From positions 1 to 23,494 of the forward strand of contig CAZXSM010000032.1 of the NCBI GenBank assembly GCA_964643255.1: 23,494 nt of DNA, written 5' to 3'. This DNA is from JAAYRG01 sp964643255. GTDB lineage: Bacteria; Bacillota; Clostridia; Lachnospirales; Lachnospiraceae. The position numbers and the translations under genes were made by a program. Shown in pieces: positions 17,006 through 23,494 of the stretch. Numbering within the stretch: position 1 is the stretch's first letter; each line of letters begins with the position of its first letter. The notes below the pieces were generated by a model. It saw nothing but the letters and a program-made list of their open reading frames with translations. It was not told where the DNA came from and searched no databases.

Positions 17006-17034
17006 ATTTTATCATAACAGAACATATGTTTCAA
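17006..17034 (-). promoter_or_regulatory. Candidate yhaO-yhaN promoter
   Basis: On the minus strand, TTGAAA (17029-17034) and TAAAAT (17006-17011) are 17 bp apart. TG one base upstream makes the -10 extended. The predicted start near 16999 excludes the upstream ATG at 17005 and supports the start at 16969. Confidence 0.65.
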
Positions 17035-17044
17035 TAAGAGACAA

Positions 17045-17097
17045 GGGCAGTATATCTATATTCAAACACTTTTCCTATGAATATAGATATACTGCCC
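17045..17097 (-). repeat. Long palindrome after asnS, probable terminator
   Basis: A perfect 20-bp stem (17045-17064 with 17078-17097) encloses a 13-nt loop. Its core on the minus strand is GGGCAGTATATCTATATTC. It lies 19 bp after the asnS stop and directly before the yhaO promoter. It probably terminates asnS, although no T-run follows at once. The size and placement resemble the palindrome at 1766-1833, and both include an ACGGGG start on one arm. Confidence 0.7.
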
Positions 17098-17116
17098 CGT
17101 ATTTTGTTTTTAATCT

Positions 17117-18511
17117 CTACAGTTCACAATGATTAACTGTTCTTGGGAATGGAAGTACGTCACGAATATTAGTCATACCTGTTAAGTACATTACACAACG
17201 TTCAAATCCAAGTCCAAAACCAGCATGTTTTACCGTACCATACTTTCTTAAATCTAAATAAAACTCATATTCTTCTCTCTTAAATCCAAGTTCATTCATT
17301 CTATTTAATAATTTATCATAATCTTCTTCTCTTTGACTACCACCAATGATTTCGCCAATTCCCGGAACAAGTAGGTCCATAGCTGCAACAGTTTTATTAT
17401 CATCGTTTTGTTTCATATAAAAAGCCTTAATATCCTTTGGATAATCAGTAACAAATACTGGCTTTTTATATACTTTTTCAGTTAAATATCTTTCATGTTC
17501 ACTTTGTAGATCGGCTCCCCAACTTACTTTATAATTAAATCTATCATTTTCTTTTTCTAATATTTTAATTGCCTCAGTATAAGTAATAGAAACAAATTCA
17601 GAATTCATAACATTTTCAAGTCTAGATAAAAGTCCCTTATCTATAAACTTATTTAAGAATTCCATTTCTTCTGGCGCATTTTCCAGAACGTATTTAATTA
17701 TATACTTCATCATGTCTTCTGCTAAATCCATGTTATCTTGCAGGTCTGCAAATGCTATTTCTGGCTCTACCATCCAAAATTCTGCAGCATGACGACTTGT
17801 GTTTGAATTCTCAGACCTAAAAGTTGGCCCGAAAGTATATACATTGCTAAATGCTAGAGCATATGCTTCAGCATTTAGTTGTCCACTAACTGTTAAGTTG
17901 ACATTCTTACCAAAGAAGTCTTCTGAGTAATCCACACTTCCATCATCATTTTTTGGTACATTTTCAAGGTCTAGGGTGGTTACATGAAACATTTCTCCTG
18001 CCCCTTCAGCATCACTTCCAGTAATTATAGGAGTGTGAACATATACAAAGTCTCTATCTTGAAAAAATTTATGAATCGCATATGCTATTAGTGATCTTAT
18101 TCGAAATACAGCTTGAAAAGTATTAGTTCTCGGACGTAAGTGGGTAATACCTCTTAAATATTCCAAAGTATGGCGTTTCTTCTGCAATGGATAATCTGGT
18201 GAGGATTTACCTTCTATAGTAACTTTAGATGCCTGTATTTCAAAGGGTTGTTTTGCCTGTGGGGTAGAAACTAGTTCACCTTCAATAATAAGAGATGAAC
18301 CAACATTAAGCTTGGAGATTTCGTCAAAATTTTCTAAATCATCATGATATACAATTTGTAGTGAATCAAAAAAAGTTCCATCACTTAAAACTATAAATCC
18401 AAAAGTTTTAGAATCCCTTATACTCTTAACCCATCCTCCAACTCTTATATTTTGTCCAATATATTTTTCTCTATTTTTAAATATTTTCCGAATAGTAACT
18501 AGTTGTTCCAT
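17117..18511 (-). CDS. asnS: Asparaginyl-tRNA synthetase
   Basis: AsnRS charges tRNA-Asn with asparagine using ATP in the cytoplasm. The 464 residues match the bacterial family. An OB-fold anticodon-binding domain (about 17-105) includes the IRVGGWVKSIRDSK opening. The class II catalytic core carries motif 2 FRSENSNTSRHAAEF (231-245), GGSQREED (390-397) and motif 3 GFGLGFERCVMYLTG (431-445). The motif 3 region leads into RDVLPFPRT, as is usual for AsnRS/AspRS. The AsnRS-type insertions separate it from AspRS. CTCCTTT on the plus strand (18521-18527, AAAGGAG on the coding strand) lies 9 nt before the ATG. It has its own promoter, downstream of a separate structured RNA. Confidence 0.97.
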   Translation of the reverse strand: MEQLVTIRKIFKNREKYIGQNIRVGGWVKSIRDSKTFGFIVLSDGTFFDSLQIVYHDDLENFDEISKLNVGSSLIIEGELVSTPQAKQPFEIQASKVTIEGKSSPDYPLQKKRHTLEYLRGITHLRPRTNTFQAVFRIRSLIAYAIHKFFQDRDFVYVHTPIITGSDAEGAGEMFHVTTLDLENVPKNDDGSVDYSEDFFGKNVNLTVSGQLNAEAYALAFSNVYTFGPTFRSENSNTSRHAAEFWMVEPEIAFADLQDNMDLAEDMMKYIIKYVLENAPEEMEFLNKFIDKGLLSRLENVMNSEFVSITYTEAIKILEKENDRFNYKVSWGADLQSEHERYLTEKVYKKPVFVTDYPKDIKAFYMKQNDDNKTVAAMDLLVPGIGEIIGGSQREEDYDKLLNRMNELGFKREEYEFYLDLRKYGTVKHAGFGLGFERCVMYLTGMTNIRDVLPFPRTVNHCEL

Positions 18512-18562
18512 TACATTTTACTCCTTTATCTATTTATTCACTGTACTTTAAACTATTAAACT

Positions 18563-18590
18563 AGTATATCATATCACAAAAGGATTACAA
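18563..18590 (-). promoter_or_regulatory. Candidate asnS promoter
   Basis: On the minus strand, TTGTAA (18585-18590) and TATACT (18563-18568) are 16 bp apart, with TG one base before the -10. It lies after the terminator at 18601-18635, so asnS does not depend on transcription through the upstream structured RNA. The leader would be about 45 nt. Confidence 0.6.
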
Positions 18591-18596
18591 GAATAA

Positions 18597-18769
18597 ATTT
18601 AAAAAGGCAAGTAAGTTTTAATCTACTCGCCTTTTCCATATCTATATAAAGCAACCGAAGAAGCTGGTGTGTTATCAAAGTATTAGAAATAAGGTAAAAG
18701 TATACTCGGTTGCGAGTTGTTTAGATATGTAACTTTTTCCTTATTTCTTATTATTTGCTTCTTCTATTT
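18597..18769 (-). ncRNA. Candidate stand-alone structured RNA, unknown family
   Basis: A predicted transcript of about 170 nt runs from its own promoter (18776-18804) to a terminator (18601-18635). Helices, given by plus-strand positions: P1 18757-18764 with 18657-18664 (8 bp); P2 18739-18748 with 18685-18694 (10 bp), extended by an AAAAGT/ACTTTT pair; and P3, an ACTCG-CAAC-CGAGT hairpin at P2's tip. Competing long-range pairs also exist. GCAACCGA, which spans P3's loop (18706-18713), matches 18651-18658, and 18722-18729 matches 18637-18644. These could form a pseudoknot or a switch. No T-box sequence or other riboswitch motif known to me is present. A 21-codon open frame inside lacks a ribosome site. 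Expression and function are untested. Confidence 0.5.
18601..18635 (-). terminator. Terminator of the structured RNA upstream of asnS
   Basis: On the minus strand, GGCGAGTA (18624-18631) pairs with TACTTGCC (18606-18613), with one G-U pair, flanked by an AAAA/TTTT extension. TTTTTAAATTT follows. On the plus strand the same position would be an A-C mismatch and the T-run is shorter, so the minus strand is favoured. Confidence 0.75.
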
Positions 18770-18775
18770 ACTAAT

Positions 18776-18804
18776 AGTATATTCCAATAATAGCTTATTG
18801 TGAT
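18776..18804 (-). promoter_or_regulatory. Candidate promoter of the structured RNA
   Basis: On the minus strand, ATCACA (18799-18804, 4 of 6 matches) and TATACT (18776-18781) are 17 bp apart. The predicted start near 18769 falls just before the first strand of helix P1, which fits an RNA whose structure begins at its 5' end. Confidence 0.5.
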
Positions 18805-18819
18805 TATTTTAAGTTATAA

Positions 18820-18847
18820 ATGCTGGAGATTGACTAACCTCCAGCAT
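18820..18847 (-). terminator. Hairpin terminator after the spoIIQ-like gene
   Basis: ATGCTGGAG (18820-18828) and CTCCAGCAT (18839-18847) form a perfect 9-bp stem with a 10-nt loop, about 80 bp after the spoIIQ-like stop. The tail on the minus strand is TTTATAACTT, which is weak, so terminator activity is probable rather than certain. Confidence 0.55.
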
Positions 18848-18929
18848 CTAATAATCTATTATCATATATACCATCTTAATCTTATGAGCATTTGTTATTA
18901 TGAAAATGTAGATATAACCTTATGACTTG

Positions 18930-19799
18930 TTACTCAAGGCATAACATAGGGTTTAAGCTTTCTTCTTCTTTTGATAACTGCAGATACAAACTTGGTCCCT
19001 CTACTTTATTATACCTACTCGGCTCACTTATATGTCCAAGTATTTGACCTCTTTCTACGGTGTCACCTTCCTCAACAGTTAAACTTTCTTCGTCTAACTG
19101 TCCATATACTAGGTAATAACCATCGCCAATAGATGAAGTAACTGTTATTCCAGTCTCTTCGTTATCTTCAATTGAGATAATTATTCCATCTGCACTGCAA
19201 GAAACTTCTTCTCCTACTTCTGCAGATATTAACATAGCAGGACTAACTTTCCATTGTGCAAGAGTTGCATAATGAACTAAACTATCCATGCTATATTTTC
19301 TAATTATATTACCTGATACAGGCCATAATAATTTATCACTTGTATGATTGAAATGTAGGGTAGTAGGTTTCATAACTTCTTCAGCTTCTACTTCTACTAT
19401 TTCCTGATAATCTAGGTCTGTTTCTTCAACATAACTAGGGTCTCCATAGGCATCATATTCTAATAGATTGTCATTTGTGTTTTCTTGCTCAGGTCTTTGA
19501 TCCACCTGTTTTGATTTATTAGTTTCTTTTTGGACTACGTCCACCTTATCATTACCTTTATTCTTATTTGTAACTGAAGATGGAGGTTTGTTATCATTGT
19601 CTGACTCAAGGTTTTCTTCATAATTATCTTCTACTACTTCAGAAATAGGTTCATCTAACTGCACAAATTCATTATTATCTTCATTTGATGCTTGGTATAA
19701 TCCCACCACTGCAATAACTAAAACCGCTACAGCCCCGACACTTAATAACACATAAAAACTCTTGCTCCTAAAAAATTTAGACAAGTTTTGTCTTATCAT
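18930..19799 (-). CDS. SpoIIQ-like membrane protein with degenerate M23 domain
   Basis: This is probably a forespore membrane protein equivalent to SpoIIQ, which binds SpoIIIAH to form the channel between forespore and mother cell. The 289 residues have one transmembrane helix (about 15-35), an acidic, Asn/Lys-rich linker (about 38-145) and a C-terminal LytM/M23 fold (about 158-289). The metal ligands of active M23 enzymes are missing: the HxxxD motif is not present, YGHL is YGQL (232-235), and the HxH position reads LYLQL (271-275). It is therefore predicted to be inactive, as in some SpoIIQ proteins. An open frame reaches an ATG at 19862, but GAGGTG (19809-19814) lies 9 nt before the ATG at 19799, and a sigma-F-like promoter lies inside the longer frame. 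A general M23-like wall protein is the alternative. Confidence 0.7.
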   Translation of the reverse strand: MIRQNLSKFFRSKSFYVLLSVGAVAVLVIAVVGLYQASNEDNNEFVQLDEPISEVVEDNYEENLESDNDNKPPSSVTNKNKGNDKVDVVQKETNKSKQVDQRPEQENTNDNLLEYDAYGDPSYVEETDLDYQEIVEVEAEEVMKPTTLHFNHTSDKLLWPVSGNIIRKYSMDSLVHYATLAQWKVSPAMLISAEVGEEVSCSADGIIISIEDNEETGITVTSSIGDGYYLVYGQLDEESLTVEEGDTVERGQILGHISEPSRYNKVEGPSLYLQLSKEEESLNPMLCLE

Positions 19800-19820
19800 A
19801 GTTATCATCACCTCTAGATA

Positions 19821-19849
19821 TATTTTCACCAGAAATGATTTTTTTATAC
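19821..19849 (-). promoter_or_regulatory. Candidate sigma-F-type promoter for the spoIIQ-like gene
   Basis: On the minus strand, GTATA (19845-19849) and GGTGAAAATA (19821-19830) match the Bacillus sigma-F consensus GYATA / GGnnAnAnTR at every defined position. The spacer is 14 bp, one short of the usual 15. The predicted start falls near 19814, so the leader would be only about 15 nt and would begin at the ribosome site. Confidence 0.45.
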
Positions 19850-19900
19850 ACTTTTGAAGCATTTGTAATTTTATTAAGTTTTATGAAGTCACTTTGTGCT

Positions 19901-22900
19901 TTAACTGGATTTTTCAACACCTAATTTTACGTCTTCGCCGTTTAAATTCCACTCTTTAGTAAAGCCTGAAGCCTCATCATATTGGATATTATCAGCTAAA
20001 ACCTCTTTTTTAATTTGTTCTTCATTATTAACTATAATTTCTTTAATTTTATCGTTATCGCTTTGTGATACTATTATTCTATCCATAACTTCAAAACCAG
20101 CATCTTTTCTCATTGTTTGAACTTTGCTTATAACTTCTCTTACAAAGCCTTCTTCTATTAATTCTTCTGAAAGAACAATATCTAATACTACTGTAACTCC
20201 ATTATTTGAATCTGATATAAAACCTTCTTTTTGCATTGGCTCAATTAATAGTTCATCTTTGTCGATTTCAATAGTTTTTCCATCTATATCCAACCTTAAA
20301 CTTCCTGTTTTGTTGATTTCATCCATTGCTTTGTTACCATCTACTTCATCTAGCAAATTTTTAATACGTCCAACATTCTTTCCAAATTTGGGACCTAATA
20401 CTTTAAGGAGTGGCTTAAAAGAATAGGTTGTAAATTCTCCAACATCATCTGTAAATATGATTTCTTTGATATTCAATTCATCTTCAACAATCTCTTTATA
20501 ATAAAATGGAAGGCCATTTACTTCTTTTCCGTATTCATCTTGGTAGGAATAGTTTGATTTAACAAACATTTTTCCAATAGGCTGTCTATTCTTGATATTT
20601 GCAGTGTTTCTACATGAACGACCAAGTCCAACAATCTTTAAAGCTGCATCCATATTCTCTTCAAGTTCTTTATCAATTAAACTCTCGTCATAACTTGGAT
20701 AATCACATAAAAAGATGCTTTCTGGTGCATTTTCATCTATTTCTGTAACTAAGTTTTGATAAATTTCTTCTGTCATATAAGGAATATAAGGAGCTGCAAG
20801 CTTTGCTAAAGTTAATAAGCTAGTATATAGGGTCATGTAGGCATTAATCTTATCTTGTTCTAGACCTTTTGCCCAGAAACGCTCTCTACTACGTCTTACA
20901 TACCAGTTACTGAGCTCATCTACAAAAGCGTTTAGTAATCTAGCACCTTCAACCATTCTATAATTTTCTAAGTGGTTATCAACTTCTTTTATTAAAGTGT
21001 TTAATTTTGATAATAACCATTTATCCATGATTGGTAATTTATCAACTTCAAGGGAATGTTTTGTAGCATCAAATTGGTCAATGTTAGCATAAAGAATATA
21101 AAATGCATACGTATTCCAAAATGTACCCATAAACTTCCTTTGTCCCTCAATAACAATATCATCTGAATAACGATTAGGAAGGTAAAGAGCACTATTAGAT
21201 GAAAAGTACCATCTAATTGCATCTGCACCATGAGTTTCTAAAGCCTCCATTGGATCTACCGCATTACCCTTGGATTTAGACATCTTTTGCCCATTTTTAT
21301 CTTGTACATGACCCATAACTATAACATTTTTAAATGCTGGCTCATTAAATAGTAAGGTTGAAATAGCATGTAATGAATAAAACCATCCTCTTGTTTGATC
21401 AACAGCCTCACTTATAAAGTCAGCTGGAAAATGTTGTTCAAATTCTTCTTTATTTTCAAATGGATAGTGCCATTGTGCAAATGGCATAGCTCCTGAATCA
21501 AACCAGCAATCAATAACTGGTTCTACCCTTTTTGCTTCTTTACCACATTCAGGACATTTTATAGTTACTTTGTCGATAAATGGTCTATGAAGTTCAATAT
21601 CATCTGGACAATTATCTGATAGGGATTTTAATTCTTCTATACTTCCAATAGCATGCCTATGCTCATCTTCACATTCCCAAATATTTAGAGGTGTTCCCCA
21701 ATATCTATCACGACTTATAGCCCAGTCTTGAACATTTTCTATCCAGTCTCCAAATCTTCCTTTACCAATACTTTCTGGTAACCAGTTGATTTTTTTATTA
21801 TTGTCTACAAGTTCATCTCTTACTTTTGTCATTTCGATATACCATGATTGTCTTGCATAGTATATTAGAGGTGTATCGCATCTCCAGCAGTGTGGATAAT
21901 TGTGCTCAAAAGGAGCTACTTCATATAGTAAACCTCTTTGATAAAGGTTTTCTATAATAGGTTCATCTGCATCTTTAACAAACATACCGGCAAACTCTGT
22001 AGCTTCTGGCTTAAACTCACCCTTACCATCTACTAATTGTAGAAATGGTAAATCATATTCACGGCCTATCATAGAGTCATCTTCACCAAAGGCTGGTGCA
22101 ATATGAACTATTCCAGTACCATCTGTTAGTGTAACAAAGTTATCACATGTTACATAATGAGCCTTTTTATCAAGTTGTCCGTAATTAAATAAAGGTTCAT
22201 ATTCTACATATTCCAAGTCTGAACCTATATATGTGTTTTCTACTTTATAGTCTCCATTGATTATAGATAGAAGCTCTTCAGCTAAAATATATTTTTCTTC
22301 TTTTACTGAACCTTCTACCTCTTGTCCTTCTTTTACTATATTTCCCTTGTCATCCACTTGGACAGATACTTTTACGTAAGCTTCACCTGGATTAACACAA
22401 AGAGCAACGTTAGAAGGCAGAGTCCAAGGTGTAGTAGTCCATGCTAGGAAATACTCATTATCTGTTCCCTTTACTTTAAATTTAGCTATAGCAGATTTAT
22501 CTTTCACATCTTTATAACCTTGAGCTACTTCATGAGTTGATAGCGGTGTTCCACATCTTGGACAATAGGGAACAACTTTAAAACCTTTATATAAGAGTCC
22601 TTTATCGTAAATTTCCTTTAAAGACCACCATACAGATTCGATATAATCATTTTCATAAGTAATATAGGGATCATCCATGTCAGCCCAATATGCAACCTTG
22701 TCTGAAAATTCTTCCCACATACCCTTATAATTCCAAACACTTTTCTTACATTCTTCTATAAATGGCTCTAAACCATACTTTTCAATATCTTCCTTACCAT
22801 CAAGTCCAAGTTTTTTCTCAACTTCAAGTTCTACTGGTAGTCCATGGGTATCCCAACCCGCCTTACGGAGTACATGATAACCCTTCATAGTTCTATATCT

Positions 22901-23107
22901 TGGAATAACATCTTTTACTACCCTTGTTAACACGTGACCAATGTGTGGTTTTCCATTAGCAGTTGGCGGTCCATCATAGAAAGTATAAACTTCTCCATCT
23001 TTTCTATGTTCAACCATTTTGTTAAAAATATCATTTGCTTTCCATTGTTTTAAAGTTTGTTTTTCACGGTCTACGAAATTCAGGTCTGTACTAACCTTCT
23101 TATGCAT
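19901..23107 (-). CDS. ileS: Isoleucyl-tRNA synthetase
   Basis: IleRS charges tRNA-Ile and removes mischarged valine through an editing domain. The 1068 residues show the class I HIGH motif (55-58) and KMSKS (608-612). The editing-domain TTTPWTLPSN lies at 224-233. Cysteine pairs that may bind zinc occur at CPRC (182-185), CWRC (407-410) and CPEC (518-521). The length, the internal cysteine pairs and a long C-terminal region without a terminal zinc finger suggest the eukaryote-like second type of bacterial IleRS rather than the roughly 930-residue type. That subtype call is inference. AGGAGG (23115-23120) lies 7 nt before the ATG. Expression is probably controlled by the T-box leader upstream. 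Confidence 0.98.
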   Translation of the reverse strand: MHKKVSTDLNFVDREKQTLKQWKANDIFNKMVEHRKDGEVYTFYDGPPTANGKPHIGHVLTRVVKDVIPRYRTMKGYHVLRKAGWDTHGLPVELEVEKKLGLDGKEDIEKYGLEPFIEECKKSVWNYKGMWEEFSDKVAYWADMDDPYITYENDYIESVWWSLKEIYDKGLLYKGFKVVPYCPRCGTPLSTHEVAQGYKDVKDKSAIAKFKVKGTDNEYFLAWTTTPWTLPSNVALCVNPGEAYVKVSVQVDDKGNIVKEGQEVEGSVKEEKYILAEELLSIINGDYKVENTYIGSDLEYVEYEPLFNYGQLDKKAHYVTCDNFVTLTDGTGIVHIAPAFGEDDSMIGREYDLPFLQLVDGKGEFKPEATEFAGMFVKDADEPIIENLYQRGLLYEVAPFEHNYPHCWRCDTPLIYYARQSWYIEMTKVRDELVDNNKKINWLPESIGKGRFGDWIENVQDWAISRDRYWGTPLNIWECEDEHRHAIGSIEELKSLSDNCPDDIELHRPFIDKVTIKCPECGKEAKRVEPVIDCWFDSGAMPFAQWHYPFENKEEFEQHFPADFISEAVDQTRGWFYSLHAISTLLFNEPAFKNVIVMGHVQDKNGQKMSKSKGNAVDPMEALETHGADAIRWYFSSNSALYLPNRYSDDIVIEGQRKFMGTFWNTYAFYILYANIDQFDATKHSLEVDKLPIMDKWLLSKLNTLIKEVDNHLENYRMVEGARLLNAFVDELSNWYVRRSRERFWAKGLEQDKINAYMTLYTSLLTLAKLAAPYIPYMTEEIYQNLVTEIDENAPESIFLCDYPSYDESLIDKELEENMDAALKIVGLGRSCRNTANIKNRQPIGKMFVKSNYSYQDEYGKEVNGLPFYYKEIVEDELNIKEIIFTDDVGEFTTYSFKPLLKVLGPKFGKNVGRIKNLLDEVDGNKAMDEINKTGSLRLDIDGKTIEIDKDELLIEPMQKEGFISDSNNGVTVVLDIVLSEELIEEGFVREVISKVQTMRKDAGFEVMDRIIVSQSDNDKIKEIIVNNEEQIKKEVLADNIQYDEASGFTKEWNLNGEDVKLGVEKSS

Positions 23108-23150
23108 TTTTATTCCTCCTAATCACTTTAGATATTTATTTGTCTGAAAT

Positions 23151-23443
23151 ATAAAAAGCCCTCATCCATAAACAGGATGAGAGCTATAATTGCTTTCATT
23201 ATACCACCTATTTACATACGGTATCAACAAAAAGTTATATTCTAGTCAAACTTTAAATTAGTTAATATGATATGTTTCCATATAACGGTGGATGCCGGCC
23301 CAGCTTAATCGTCAATAACTTTCTGCCTGCTACTTAGGAGTGATATTCAAATCTTATATACTTGGGTCAGGCTTTCACTATCTCTGACTCGCTATAACCT
23401 TTCATAAAATCCTACTCTCTCCATCATAGTATTTTTTCTATTG
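23151..23443 (-). promoter_or_regulatory. T-box riboswitch leader of ileS
   Basis: This leader of about 290 nt should sense uncharged tRNA-Ile. On the minus strand it holds a long stem I region with an AGTA element (GAGAGTAGG) and a likely Ile specifier ATC in GAATATCACTCC. The T-box core is AGGTGGTA (23202-23209), whose UGGU pairs with the ACCA end expected for tRNA-Ile. A terminator follows: 23175-23184 pairs with 23158-23167 (10 bp, one U-G), then TTTTTAT. An antiterminator can be drawn between TAAATAGG and CCTGTTTA, which uses the loop and top of the terminator. The match to the canonical 14-nt T-box is partial after GGTGG. Confidence 0.85.
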
Positions 23444-23449
23444 TCCTTT

Positions 23450-23478
23450 ATAATAATACATATTAAATACATTGTCAA
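23450..23478 (-). promoter_or_regulatory. Promoter of the ileS T-box transcript
   Basis: On the minus strand, a perfect TTGACA (23473-23478) and TATTAT (23450-23455) are 17 bp apart. The predicted start near 23443 gives a leader of about 336 nt ahead of ileS. Confidence 0.75.
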
Positions 23479-23494
23479 ACATATATTAGTGTTT

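Noticed and set aside
18549..18640. Short hydrophobic peptide gene inside the structured RNA (minus strand, starting MEKASRLK)
   Set aside because: There is no ribosome binding site, the frame runs through the terminator stem, and it would be read only past the terminator.
18512..18770. T-box riboswitch controlling asnS
   Set aside because: An AAC-rich loop and a terminator upstream of a synthetase gene suggested it, but no GGTGG-type T-box core is present on the minus strand, and a good promoter lies after the terminator.

Overview
The window is AT-rich chromosomal DNA from a low-GC, spore-forming Firmicute, most likely a member of the class Clostridia. The grounds are the AT-rich intergenic DNA, strong AGGAGG-type ribosome binding sites, a T-box leader on ileS, the sporulation genes spoVG and a spoIIQ-like gene, and the pth-mfd-foldase gene order. 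The sequence alone does not fix a genus. Nearly all genes are intact housekeeping genes. I see no transposase gene, prophage, CRISPR array, tRNA or rRNA.

Layout, left to right. (1) A DUF1846 gene on + (251-1750) converges on a minus-strand block. A long palindrome (1766-1833) lies between them and probably terminates both. (2) The minus-strand block at 1837-7828 reads spoVG, then pth, mfd and a PrsA/SurA-like lipoprotein foldase. spoVG has its own promoter and terminator. mfd overlaps or abuts the end of pth. (3) A 554-bp divergent control region (7829-8382) drives spoVG leftward and murC rightward. (4) murC, a DnaD-domain gene, a DnaC/DnaI-like helicase loader and a long-form PRPP synthase follow on + (8383-13587). 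The murC-dnaD gap holds a murC terminator and gapless tandem DnaA-box-like 9-mers. (5) From 13766 to the end everything is on the minus strand. In transcription order these are ileS behind a T-box leader, a SpoIIQ-like M23 protein behind a sigma-F-like promoter, a candidate stand-alone structured RNA, asnS, and a YhaO/YhaN (SbcD/SbcC-like) pair. A second palindrome lies between asnS and yhaO.

Functional themes. Genes for translation quality control and supply (pth, asnS, ileS) are mixed with DNA repair and replication genes (mfd, yhaO/yhaN, dnaD, dnaC), cell wall synthesis (murC), nucleotide precursor supply (prs) and spore formation (spoVG, spoIIQ-like). The most interesting points are a roughly 170-nt structured RNA (minus strand, about 18597-18769) and the tandem DnaA-box-like sites ahead of the helicase-loader operon. 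The RNA candidate has its own promoter, several mutually exclusive helices and a terminator, and a separate asnS promoter lies after it. Several starts were moved inward from the longest reading frame because a Shine-Dalgarno sequence lies inside the longer frame (foldase, prs, yhaO, spoIIQ-like).
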